From positions 1 through 13,530 of the forward strand of contig CABTZM010000044.1 in the NCBI GenBank assembly GCA_902489295.1: a stretch of 13,530 nucleotides of DNA, given 5' to 3'. Positions 6,927 to 13,530 of the stretch are shown here, piece by piece. How positions within the stretch are numbered: the stretch's first letter is position 1; the number at the start of each line of letters is the position of its first letter. This stretch comes from an uncultured Collinsella sp. (GTDB taxonomy: Bacteria > Actinomycetota > Coriobacteriia > Coriobacteriales > Coriobacteriaceae). The notes below the pieces were generated by a model. It was given only the letters and a program-made list of their open reading frames with translations. It was not told the DNA's origin and made no database searches. The position numbers were made by a program, and so were the translations under genes.

Positions 6927-9377
6927 CTAGATAAGCCCAAAGTGTTCGAGCGCGGTGACGACGCCGTCGTGGTCGATGCTGTCGGTGACATAGTCGGCCT
7001 TTTCCTTGAGGAAGTCCGGCGCGTTGCCCATGGCGATGCCAACGTCGACGGCGTTCATCAGCGAGACGTCATTGCTGGCGTCGCCGATGCCGTATACGGT
7101 TCCGTGGTGGGGATCGAGGGCGTCGAGTACGGACTGGATACCCTCGCGCTTGGTGCATTCGCGAGGCGAAATCTCGGTCACTTCGAGCTCGAGCTCGTTA
7201 AAGCAGAGCAGCGGCTCAAACGCTTGATCCTGAGCGATGCGGTTGGCAAGCGATGTGGACATTAAGATCTTGTAGGCGCTGTAATGTTGCAGCTGCGTAA
7301 TTGCATCGCCCGCGGTGCGGGCGTATCCGGGGGCGTCGGGCGCATCGGCACTCATGCGAACGACGCCATTGAGTCCCTCAAAACGAATCACTTCGTCCGA
7401 TTGCTCAAGAATGGGAGCAAGGCGCTGCAGCATGCCGGGCGTCATCGCCAAATCGCGAATCACGTGTCCCTCAAGTTCGACATAGCCACCCGCGAGGCAG
7501 ACGATGCCGGTCCAGGGCAGCTCGAGCAGCTTTGGATGGATGCAGCTCAGCGTGCGCCCTGTGCAGATAAACGCCATATTGCCCTTGGCGACAAAATCAC
7601 GGATGGCTTGCGAGACCGCTTCATTGGGATAGGGGGAGAGGTCTCGTTCGCTCTCGGGAAGCTCTTGTGCCACTCGAGGGTCTTGCCAGGCGAGTGTTCC
7701 GTCGATATCGAAGAAGCAGATATCGCCGCGCTTATGGGCTGCGCTGGCGGAAGGGGAGGCCGAGGTGGTGGGCACAAATCCCGGCTCGAGGCCCATGATC
7801 TGGTCAAAATGCTCTTTAACGCGGGGAACGGAGATGCCAATAATCACCTGGGCGGTCTTGCCCGTAATGATGAGGCCCTTGGCGCCCACCGCGACAAACG
7901 ACGCATTATCTGCAACGATGGAAGGGTCTGCGACCTCGACGCGCAGGCGCGTGGCGCAGTTGGTTGCGCCCACGATATTGCCAACGCCACCTAAAAGCTG
8001 AATTACCCGCTCAGCGAGGACATGATCTTGATCGGATTGAATACTGACCTCGCCATTGGGAGATTGCTCTTTGGCAAAGCCGCTTCCCGTTAAACGATCG
8101 ATTGCCGCGCGATTGGAGACATGATCCTCGCGGCCCGGCGTCTTAAGGTCATAGACCAAGATGAGTGCTCGAAAACTAACAAAAAAGATGAGGCTAAAGG
8201 CAAGACCGATACCGAGCGCCAAAAGGTAGGAGCCGGCATGCATTCGCATGAGTGGGATGAAGTTGAAGGCCGTCATTTCCATGAGACCGCCCGAGAAGAT
8301 GCCGACGATGCCAAAGAAGTTCATGGTCATGGCAAGGCAGGAGGACAGGACGGCGTAGAGCAAAAAGAGTCCGGGATAGGTGAACATAAAGAGAAACTCG
8401 AGCGGCTCGGTGACGCCGCAGACCACCGAGGCGACGATGGCGGGCAAAAGGATGACCTTAAGGCCGGCGCGGCGTTCGGGTTTGGCGGTGAAATAGAATG
8501 CTGCCGCGATGGCGGGAAGACCAAAGAGCTTGCCCCAGCCGGTGGCGGTAAAACCTGCCCAGGGCGCAAGTTCATTTAAAGGGCGCGTGCTATGGGAGAG
8601 AATGGGGAGCAGGTTGGTCCACGTGGCGTAAATACCGTCGTGAATGACCAGATTGTCGTAATAGATGGGCATATAGAGCAGATGGTGCAGCCCCATGGGC
8701 TCGAGCGCTCGCTCCAAAAACACAAAGATGCCCACGCCGAAGGGGCCGACGCCCGCAAGTGCGTGGCGCAGCGTTTCGGTCACAGCGTATGCGAAAGGCA
8801 CGATGGCGGCCGAGATGGCGGCAAGGGCAAACACGGCAAAAAAGCTGATGAGGTAGACCAGCGAGGAACCCGAGAAGGTGCCGAGCCAATCGGGAACCTT
8901 GGCATCGTAGAAGCGGTCATGGATCGCGACGACGGTTGCCGACACCGCCAGCGGGCCGATAATGCCGGTGTCGAGCGTCTTGATGCCGTCGATGACGGTG
9001 ATGCCGCTAGCGGAGGTCAAAAACGACGGGTACTTAAGCCCAAGGTTGTCTCCGCTCAGCTTAATGATCTCGCTCAAAAAGAAACAGTAGGCAAAATAGG
9101 CTACGAGCGCCTCGAGGCAGCAGCGTGCCGGTTGCTTTTGGGCAAGGCCGATAGGCAGCGCTACGGCAAAAAGGAGTGGAAGGCGCTTAAAGACCGTCCA
9201 CGAGCCGCGCTGAATGATAGTCCAGAAAACGTACCAGGGGGTTCCGTATACGGCGAGGTCGCCGACGATATCCACGGTCGTTGCGAGGGCGGAGATGCCG
9301 ACCATGAGGCCTGATATAGAAAACAGCATGGCGGGCGCGAACATGGCTCCGCCAAAACGTTGGATTTTCTGCAGCAT
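6927..9377 (-). CDS. Alpha-glucoside-type PTS EIIC-EIIB fused to a Cof-type HAD phosphatase
   Basis: 816 residues. ATG 9377 is chosen over ATG 9413 because GAAAGG (9384-9389) lies 6 bases upstream. Residues 1 to about 405 form a polytopic EIIC of the glucose superfamily. IQRFGGAMF at the start, KTLDTGIIG, GLHHLLY, TEPLEFLF and LKTPGRED match the MalX/AglA alpha-glucoside permeases. Residues about 446-525 are EIIB, with C474 in NCATRLR as the phosphorylated cysteine. After a Ser/Ala/Pro linker, residues about 553-816 are a full HAD-IIB (Cof) domain: FFDIDGTL (D557, D559), CTGRT, a lysine in TKREG, and GIGDASNDVSLM. No EIIA domain is present, so phosphate must come from another protein. The permease would import and phosphorylate a sugar; the HAD domain might dephosphorylate the product or a related metabolite, but this is inference. 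The gene is divergent from a GntR-type regulator with operator-like sites between them. Confidence 0.9.
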   Translation of the reverse strand: MLQKIQRFGGAMFAPAMLFSISGLMVGISALATTVDIVGDLAVYGTPWYVFWTIIQRGSWTVFKRLPLLFAVALPIGLAQKQPARCCLEALVAYFAYCFFLSEIIKLSGDNLGLKYPSFLTSASGITVIDGIKTLDTGIIGPLAVSATVVAIHDRFYDAKVPDWLGTFSGSSLVYLISFFAVFALAAISAAIVPFAYAVTETLRHALAGVGPFGVGIFVFLERALEPMGLHHLLYMPIYYDNLVIHDGIYATWTNLLPILSHSTRPLNELAPWAGFTATGWGKLFGLPAIAAAFYFTAKPERRAGLKVILLPAIVASVVCGVTEPLEFLFMFTYPGLFLLYAVLSSCLAMTMNFFGIVGIFSGGLMEMTAFNFIPLMRMHAGSYLLALGIGLAFSLIFFVSFRALILVYDLKTPGREDHVSNRAAIDRLTGSGFAKEQSPNGEVSIQSDQDHVLAERVIQLLGGVGNIVGATNCATRLRVEVADPSIVADNASFVAVGAKGLIITGKTAQVIIGISVPRVKEHFDQIMGLEPGFVPTTSASPSASAAHKRGDICFFDIDGTLAWQDPRVAQELPESERDLSPYPNEAVSQAIRDFVAKGNMAFICTGRTLSCIHPKLLELPWTGIVCLAGGYVELEGHVIRDLAMTPGMLQRLAPILEQSDEVIRFEGLNGVVRMSADAPDAPGYARTAGDAITQLQHYSAYKILMSTSLANRIAQDQAFEPLLCFNELELEVTEISPRECTKREGIQSVLDALDPHHGTVYGIGDASNDVSLMNAVDVGIAMGNAPDFLKEKADYVTDSIDHDGVVTALEHFGLI

Positions 9378-9417
9378 AATATGCCTTTCGGATGCAACAT
9401 GCTGTGCGAGCAAGAAC

Positions 9418-9425
9418 GTTTAAAC
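9418..9425. promoter_or_regulatory. Candidate GntR/HutC operator in front of the PTS-HAD gene
   Basis: GTTTAAAC fits the published HutC-subfamily pattern GT-N-TA-N-AC and is followed by AA, as at 9540. It lies about 10 bases downstream of a minus-strand TACAAT, near the expected start of the PTS transcript, a position suited to repression. Confidence 0.55.
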
Positions 9426-9434
9426 AATGAACTC

Positions 9435-9440
9435 ATTGTA
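9435..9440 (-). promoter_or_regulatory. Candidate -10 box of the PTS-HAD gene
   Basis: TACAAT on the minus strand, about 58 bases before the start codon. No good -35 box is found at 17-18 bases (AATGCG or CAATGC), so the promoter is weak or needs an activator. Confidence 0.4.
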
Positions 9441-9500
9441 GAGGACTGGCTGCTTGCCGCATTGACGGTTTTGATTCGGTCCGATTTGGGTTTCGGGGGA

Positions 9501-9541
9501 ACCGTCGACGGTAAATAATCCGTGCTTTACCGATAATCGGT
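9501..9541. promoter_or_regulatory. Two ACCG-CGGT palindromes in the divergent intergenic region
   Basis: ACCGTCGACGGT (9501-9512) is a perfect palindrome, and ACCGATAATCGGT (9529-9541) is perfect around its central base. They share ACCG/CGGT half-sites with start points 28 bases apart. The second abuts the GTTTAAAC at 9540. They may be binding sites for a second regulator or an extended GntR site. Confidence 0.4.
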
Positions 9542-9547
9542 TTAAAC
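9540..9547. promoter_or_regulatory. Candidate GntR/HutC operator, autoregulatory
   Basis: A second copy of GTTTAAAC followed by AA. It covers the -35 region of the probable promoter of the regulator gene, so the regulator could repress itself. Confidence 0.55.
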
Positions 9548-9568
9548 AACTTTAAGAAATGCTATCGT
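9541..9568 (+). promoter_or_regulatory. Candidate promoter of the GntR-family gene
   Basis: TTTAAA (9541-9546) is followed after 16 bases by TATCGT (9563-9568), preceded by TGC as an extended -10. The start codon is 33 bases further on, with a good ribosome site GAGGTG at 9591-9596. Confidence 0.4.
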
Positions 9569-9601
9569 GCCTAGCCATACATATTCATTAGAGGTGAAAT
9601 C

Positions 9602-10321
9602 ATGCCAAAAGCGATTTACGAAGGAATCTACCGCGAGATCCGTTCGCGCATCATCAACGGGACCTATGCGTTTCAGGAGATGCTGCCAACCGAAGCCGAG
9701 CTGACCGCGGAGTTTGGCTGCACGCGCAATACCGTTCGACGCGCCTTGAGCATGCTGGCCGACCAGATGTTTGTGCAGCCTATACACGGTAAGGGCGTGC
9801 GTGTTATTTGGCTTAAGGGCGAGACCGACATGCTGGGCGCACTCGAAGAGGTTGAGTCGTTTGGCGAGTTCGCAAAACGCAACAATGCCGTCGCATCGAC
9901 CGAGGTCAAGTCTTTTGAACATTTGATTTGCACTGAGCAACTCTCACGTCGCCTGGGCTTTAAGGTGGGCGAGGAGCTGATTCGCGTAGTGCGTGTCCGA
10001 AGCCTCAACGGCAGCGCGCGCCAAGTGGACCATGGCTACTTTTTGGCGTCGATCGCCAAGGGCCTGACCCCCGAGATCGCGGCGGATTCTATCTACGGCT
10101 ATCTGGAGCACAAGCGCGGCGTCAAAGTGATGGCGAGCCGTCGTACGGTGAGTGTCGAGCTCGCCAACGATGAAGACTGCAGCTATCTGGACCTCGGCAA
10201 GTACAACTGCGTCGCCGTTATGGAGAGCCAGTCGTACACCTCGGACGGCATCTTGTTCGAGGTCACGCATGCCCGCACACACCCCGAGATCTTCCATTAC
10301 CGCGTCAATTCCAAGCGATAG
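9602..10321 (+). CDS. GntR-family transcriptional regulator, HutC/TreR-like, with UTRA domain
   Basis: 239 residues, the usual length for GntR-HutC regulators. GAGGTG at 9591-9596 supports ATG 9602. Residues about 5-72 form the winged helix: IYREIRSRIINGTY, LPTEAELTAEFGCTRNTVRRA as the helix-turn-helix, then the wing at HGKGVRV. Residues about 95-235 form a UTRA ligand-binding domain, ending in the FEVTHARTHPEIFHYR type of strand pair. Family members usually repress sugar or amino-acid uptake genes and release DNA on binding a metabolite, often a sugar phosphate. TreR, controlling trehalose PTS genes, is a plausible near relative. Position between a divergent alpha-glucoside PTS gene and a downstream sugar ABC operon, plus the shared operator-like sites, suggests it controls both. 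A strong terminator follows, so it is monocistronic. The ligand is unknown. Confidence 0.9.
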   Translation: MPKAIYEGIYREIRSRIINGTYAFQEMLPTEAELTAEFGCTRNTVRRALSMLADQMFVQPIHGKGVRVIWLKGETDMLGALEEVESFGEFAKRNNAVASTEVKSFEHLICTEQLSRRLGFKVGEELIRVVRVRSLNGSARQVDHGYFLASIAKGLTPEIAADSIYGYLEHKRGVKVMASRRTVSVELANDEDCSYLDLGKYNCVAVMESQSYTSDGILFEVTHARTHPEIFHYRVNSKR

Positions 10322-10362
10322 CCGGCTAGCTCGCAGCCTGACGAGACTCATGCCCTCAAAGC

Positions 10363-10411
10363 GAAAACGCCCGGTCAAACCGACGATGCATCGGCTTGAT
10401 CGGGCGTTTTC
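10363..10411 (+). terminator. Terminator of the GntR-family gene
   Basis: Bases 10363-10378 and 10396-10411 pair over 16 positions with one G-T pair (GAAAACGCCC with GGGCGTTTTC), with an inner CCGA/TCGG in the loop. The T run is part of the right arm, and CTCTG follows. It separates the regulator from the ABC operon; the reverse strand also has a run of A/T, so it could act both ways. Confidence 0.85.
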
Positions 10412-10432
10412 TCTGCATTCGATAACAAATAA

Positions 10433-10461
10433 TTGTTTATACAAAACTTGTCAAGTATCAA
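10433..10461 (+). promoter_or_regulatory. Candidate operator and promoter of the ABC sugar operon
   Basis: TTGTTTATACAA (10433-10444) is a palindrome with core GTTTATAC, fitting GT-N-TA-N-AC and close to the known Bacillus TreR site TTGTATATACAA. Its TTGTTT can serve as a -35 box, with TATCAA (10456-10461) 17 bases later. Further symmetric motifs follow: ACTTGTCAAGT (10446-10456), TTGTTCAAACAA (10508-10519) and TTGTACAA (10536-10543). A second promoter pair, TTCAAA/TATTGT, is possible at 10511-10539. The exact start is not determined. Confidence 0.45.
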
Positions 10462-10553
10462 GTCGAAATTACCGTTCACCGAAGTTTTTCTACCGCTCTA
10501 GTAATACTTGTTCAAACAACTAGCCAAATAGCGTATTGTACAAGTCAGCAAAA

Positions 10554-10604
10554 GGGGCAAAGTCCCCGAGCCAATCTCCGAAGGCGGCGGCAAAGGGTGC
10601 CGCC
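10554..10604 (+). promoter_or_regulatory. Structured leader before the ABC binding-protein gene
   Basis: Two hairpins lie in the untranslated leader: GGGG (10554-10557) with CCCC (10564-10567), and GGCGGCA (10586-10592) with TGCCGCC (10598-10604). The second ends 7 bases before the ribosome-site region. No known riboswitch core was recognised. They may set mRNA stability or translation. Confidence 0.4.
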
Positions 10605-10627
10605 ACGGTGTGAAAGGGTGGATTGTA

Positions 10628-11944
10628 ATGAAGAACGAAATGAGCAGAAGGCAGTTCCTGGGCTTTGCTGGTTCCGCGGCTGCGGTTCTTGGTCTGGGCC
10701 TCGTGGGCTGCGGTGGTTCTGCCGGCTCTGGCTCCTCTGCTTCTGGTGACGCTGCCGAGGTCTACTTCCTCCAGTTCAAGCCCGAGGTCGACAAGGAGTG
10801 GAAGGAGATCGCCAAGGCGTACAAGAAGGAGAAGGGCGTCGAGGTCAAGATCGTGACCGCCGCCTCCAACACCTACGAGGAGAAGCTCAAGTCCGAGATG
10901 TCCAAGAGCTCCGCTCCGACGCTGTTCCAGGTCAACGGCCCCACCGGCCTTAAGAACTGGAAGGACTACTGCGCCGATCTTTCCGACACCAAGCTCCGCG
11001 GCGAGCTCATCGACGACTCCCTGGCGCTGCAGTCCGACGGCAAGGATCTGGGTATCGACTGGGTTCAGGAGAGCTACGGCATCATTTACAACAAGGAGCT
11101 CCTCGAGAAGGCCGGCTACAAGGCCGAGGACATCAACTCCTTCGACAAGCTGAAGGCTTGCGCCGATGACATCCAGGCCCGCAAGGACGAGCTCGGCGTT
11201 GACGGTGCCTTCACTTCCGCCGGTATGGATGACTCCTCCAGCTGGCGCTACACCACGCACCTCGCCAACCTCCCGCTCTACTACGAGTTCGAGAAGGAGC
11301 ACAATCAGGAGGACGACGAGATCAAGGGCGAGTATCTCGACAACTTTAAGCAGATCTTCGACCTGTACATCACCGACTCCACCTGCGATCCTTCGCAGCT
11401 CGCCTCCAAGACCGGTGACGACGCCACCAACGAGTTCGCAACCGGCAAGGCCGTCTTCTACCAGAACGGCTCTTGGGCCTACGCCGACCTCACCAAGGCC
11501 GGTATGACCGACGACCAGCTCGGCATGCTGCCGATCTACATCGGCGTCGACGGCGAGGAGAACCAGGGCCTGTGCTCCGGCGGCGAGAACTACTGGTGCG
11601 TCAGCTCCCAGGCTTCCGAGGATGCCCAGAAGGCCACCGAGGACTTCATGTATTGGTGCGTCACTTCTGACACCGCCACCAGCATCATCGCTGACAAGAT
11701 GGGTCTGACCGCCCCATTCAAGAGCGCTAAGGAGACCACCAACGTCTTCTCTCAGCAGGCCGTTGCTATGGCCAAGGACGGCAAGAAGACCGTCGCTTGG
11801 GACTTCGTTTACATCCCCTCCGAGGAGTGGAAGAAGAACCTCAAGCAGGCTCTCATCGCTTATGCTGCCGACAACACCAAGTGGGACGGCGTCAAGAACG
11901 CCTTCGTCGATGGCTGGAAGACCGAGAAGGCTGCTTCCGAGTAA
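10628..11944 (+). CDS. Sugar ABC transporter substrate-binding lipoprotein (family 1 type)
   Basis: 438 residues from ATG 10628, with GAAAGGG at 10612-10618; GTG 10610 would only add six residues before the signal peptide and lacks support. SRRQFLG at 6-12 is a Tat-type twin-arginine motif, followed by a hydrophobic stretch and lipobox LVGC with C28, so the mature protein is probably a folded, Tat-exported lipoprotein on the outer membrane face. A Gly/Ser linker follows. The body has the layout of extracellular solute-binding proteins of carbohydrate importers, e.g. ESYGIIYNKELLEKAGY and the late NEFATGKAVFYQNGSWA. Such proteins hand oligosaccharides or monosaccharides to the MalF/MalG-type permeases. 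C-ending codon bias indicates high expression, as usual for binding proteins. A stable hairpin separates it from the permeases. The sugar cannot be deduced. Confidence 0.92.
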   Translation: MKNEMSRRQFLGFAGSAAAVLGLGLVGCGGSAGSGSSASGDAAEVYFLQFKPEVDKEWKEIAKAYKKEKGVEVKIVTAASNTYEEKLKSEMSKSSAPTLFQVNGPTGLKNWKDYCADLSDTKLRGELIDDSLALQSDGKDLGIDWVQESYGIIYNKELLEKAGYKAEDINSFDKLKACADDIQARKDELGVDGAFTSAGMDDSSSWRYTTHLANLPLYYEFEKEHNQEDDEIKGEYLDNFKQIFDLYITDSTCDPSQLASKTGDDATNEFATGKAVFYQNGSWAYADLTKAGMTDDQLGMLPIYIGVDGEENQGLCSGGENYWCVSSQASEDAQKATEDFMYWCVTSDTATSIIADKMGLTAPFKSAKETTNVFSQQAVAMAKDGKKTVAWDFVYIPSEEWKKNLKQALIAYAADNTKWDGVKNAFVDGWKTEKAASE

Positions 11945-11976
11945 GCAGTTGCTGCCCAAGCTATCTGATTAGCGAC

Positions 11977-12010
11977 AGGGGGCGGGCAGACGTAGGTTTG
12001 CCCGCCCCCT
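11977..12010 (+). terminator. Intra-operon hairpin between binding protein and permease
   Basis: AGGGGGCGGGCA (11977-11988) pairs perfectly with TGCCCGCCCCCT (11999-12010) over 12 bp with a 10-base loop. No T tract follows and the next ribosome site is just after, so it is more likely a 3' stabiliser or partial attenuator than a full terminator. It would keep binding-protein mRNA in excess of permease mRNA. Confidence 0.65.
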
Positions 12011-12031
12011 GCATATTGAAAGGACCCTTCT

Positions 12032-12886
12032 ATGGGCAAAGCACTCAAGCGCTGGTGGCCGCTCTTTATGCTGCCCACGTGCCTGGCGTTTATGATCGGG
12101 TTCGTGATTCCCTTTATCCAGGGTTTCTATCTCTCGTTCTGCCAGTTTATTACCATCAATAACGCGCACTTTGTCGGTATCGAGAACTACGTGCGCGCGC
12201 TGTCCGATCCGCAGTTCTCCACGTCGTTCTTCTTTACCGTGGCGTTTGCCTTCCTGTCGACGGTGCTCATCAACGTGATCGCGCTGGCCATTGCGCAGGC
12301 GCTCACTCGCAAGGCGCTCAAGGGCACCAACATCTTCCGTACGATTTTCTTTATGCCTAACCTGATTGGCGGCATTGTACTGGGTTACATTTGGCAGATT
12401 CTGATCAACTGCCTGCTCTCCAACGTGGGTGCCCAGCTTATCGCCCTCAACTCCGCCGCTGGCTTCTGGGGCCTTATCATCCTGACCCTGTGGCAACAGG
12501 TCGGCTACATGATGATCATCTACATCGCCGGTCTGCAGTCCATTCCGTCTGACTACATCGAGGCCGCCAAGGTCGATGGCGCTACGGCATGGCAGACGTT
12601 TTGGAAGGTTAAGATCCCCAACCTGATGCCGACCATCACCATCTGCCTGTTCCTGTCCATCACCAACGGCTTTAAGCTGTTCGACCAGAACCTCGCCCTT
12701 ACCGGTGGCGCCCCGGCGCACTCCACCGAGATGCTCGCCCTGAACATCTACAACACGTTCTATTCGCGTGCTGGCATCGCATGGCAGGGCATCGGTCAGG
12801 CCAAGGCAGTTATCTTCTGCATCCTGGTTGTCGCTATTTCTATGATCCAGCTTAAGGCCACGAGGTCCAAGGAGGTGCAGCAGTAA
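12032..12886 (+). CDS. Carbohydrate ABC transporter permease, MalF-type
   Basis: 284 residues, with AAAGGA (12018-12023) before ATG 12032. It is an inner-membrane permease of the CUT1 group. An N-terminal membrane helix lies at about 8-34, followed by the YLSF stretch typical of this group, then about five more hydrophobic segments. The EAA loop, which contacts the ATPase, is at 177-196: EAAKVDGATAWQTFWKVKIP, with E177, G183 and P196 as expected. It pairs with the next gene to form the channel; the stop TAA overlaps the next ATG by one base, implying coupled translation. The ATPase is not in the window and may be a shared MsmK/UgpC-type protein encoded elsewhere. Confidence 0.93.
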   Translation: MGKALKRWWPLFMLPTCLAFMIGFVIPFIQGFYLSFCQFITINNAHFVGIENYVRALSDPQFSTSFFFTVAFAFLSTVLINVIALAIAQALTRKALKGTNIFRTIFFMPNLIGGIVLGYIWQILINCLLSNVGAQLIALNSAAGFWGLIILTLWQQVGYMMIIYIAGLQSIPSDYIEAAKVDGATAWQTFWKVKIPNLMPTITICLFLSITNGFKLFDQNLALTGGAPAHSTEMLALNIYNTFYSRAGIAWQGIGQAKAVIFCILVVAISMIQLKATRSKEVQQ

Positions 12887-13530
12887 TGAAACGCGATAAG
12901 GCTATCAACCGCGCGCTCTCGATCTTCTTTACGATCCTGTCGCTCGCATGGATCTACCCCGTGTTCATGATTGCGCTCAATTCCTTTAAGAAAGCGACCG
13001 CAATCAGCACCACCACGGCGTTCGATCTGCTCACGCCCGAGACGTTCAACGGCCTCGCAAACTACGTGCACGCTCTGAACGAGCAGGGCTTTGCCTCGGC
13101 GTTTATGTACTCGCTTATCATCACGGTCACGTCGGTCGTGCTGATTCTGGTGTGCTGCTCCATGTGCGCTTGGTACGTGGTGCGCGTCAACAGCAAGATC
13201 TCGAACTTCTTCTATTACCTGTTCGTCTTCTCGATGGTCGTACCGTTCCAGATGCTCATGTTCACGCTGTCCAACCTCGCGGACCGCATCGGCTTTAACA
13301 CGCCGTTTAACATCTGCTTCATCTACCTTGGTTTTGGCGCGGGCCTCGCGGTCTTTATGTTCGCCGGCTTCGTCAAGAACATCCCGCTCGAGATTGAGGA
13401 AGCGGCCATGATCGACGGCTGCAACCCGGTCCAAGTGTTCTTTAAGATCGTCCTTCCCATTATGAAGCCCACCTATCTTTCGGTCGGCATCCTTGAGACC
13501 ATGTGGGTCTGGAACGACTATCTGCTGCCC
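12886..13530 (+). CDS. Carbohydrate ABC transporter permease, MalG-type (3' end missing)
   Basis: The frame opens at ATG 12886-12888, overlapping the preceding TAA (TAATG), with GGAGGTG upstream at 12871-12877. It runs without a stop to the window end, giving 215 residues of a protein usually about 275-280 long. An N-terminal membrane helix (about 11-32) ends in ALNSFKK, the typical MalG-group start of the periplasmic loop. Further hydrophobic segments lie at about 72-98, 107-128 and 143-163. The EAA loop is at 172-191: EAAMIDGCNPVQVFFKIVLP, with the conserved Gly and final Pro. It is the partner of the MalF-type permease in a CUT1 sugar importer. Confidence 0.94.
   Translation, partial: MKRDKAINRALSIFFTILSLAWIYPVFMIALNSFKKATAISTTTAFDLLTPETFNGLANYVHALNEQGFASAFMYSLIITVTSVVLILVCCSMCAWYVVRVNSKISNFFYYLFVFSMVVPFQMLMFTLSNLADRIGFNTPFNICFIYLGFGAGLAVFMFAGFVKNIPLEIEEAAMIDGCNPVQVFFKIVLPIMKPTYLSVGILETMWVWNDYLLP

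Noticed and set aside
9378..9413. ATG 9413 as start of the PTS fusion
   Set aside because: The 12 extra residues lack a ribosome site, while ATG 9377 has GAAAGG at ideal distance and begins like known EIIC proteins (MLQKIQRFGG).
10554..10604. Known riboswitch in the ABC operon leader
   Set aside because: No conserved core of the TPP, cobalamin, glycine, fluoride or cyclic-di-GMP classes is recognisable, so only hairpins are reported.
10520..11959. 479-residue open frame on the minus strand opposite the binding-protein gene
   Set aside because: It is the antisense shadow of a gene with strong C-ending codon bias; the product is a Leu/Val/Gly-rich repeat-like string with no family signature, and the plus-strand gene is clear.

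Overview
The window looks like chromosomal DNA from a gut Coriobacteriia-type actinobacterium, most likely Collinsella or a close relative. This is inference from gene content, high GC, codon style and a CwlM-like actinobacterial cell-wall protein; no database search was possible. It holds seven complete or nearly complete protein genes, two genes cut by the window edges, one tRNA and a dense block of non-coding repeats.

Left part (1-3885, + strand): the 3' two thirds of a carbon starvation permease gene (cstA), a textbook terminator, then a 730-residue protein. That protein joins a small N-terminal domain, a long charged Ala/Glu/Lys/Arg-rich linker and a C-terminal TOPRIM-like domain resembling JetD (DUF2220), the nuclease subunit of Wadjet. 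No other Wadjet gene is present.

Repeat block (3886-4627): about 740 bases without a credible gene. It contains a 133-bp element with perfect 32-bp inverted ends, a small inverted repeat, a 230-bp AT-rich MITE-like element with 30-bp inverted ends, a REP-like hairpin and a 48-bp-spaced direct repeat. It ends at the terminator of a tRNA-Gln(TTG) gene on the minus strand.

Minus-strand genes (4628-9377): tRNA-Gln; a CwlM-like protein with two peptidoglycan-binding repeats and a degenerate amidase domain; a short-chain polyprenyl diphosphate synthase; and an 816-residue fusion of an alpha-glucoside-type PTS EIIC-EIIB permease with a complete Cof-type HAD phosphatase domain.

Right part (9602-13530, + strand): a GntR/HutC-type repressor with a UTRA domain, divergent from the PTS gene, then the start of a sugar ABC importer operon: a Tat-type lipoprotein binding protein, an inner permease, and a second permease cut by the window end. 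Sites matching the HutC-type operator pattern GT-N-TA-N-AC lie at the presumed start of the PTS transcript, over the repressor's own promoter and upstream of the ABC operon. The repressor may therefore control both a PTS and an ABC route for the same or related sugars. No ABC ATPase, EIIA or glycosidase gene is visible here.
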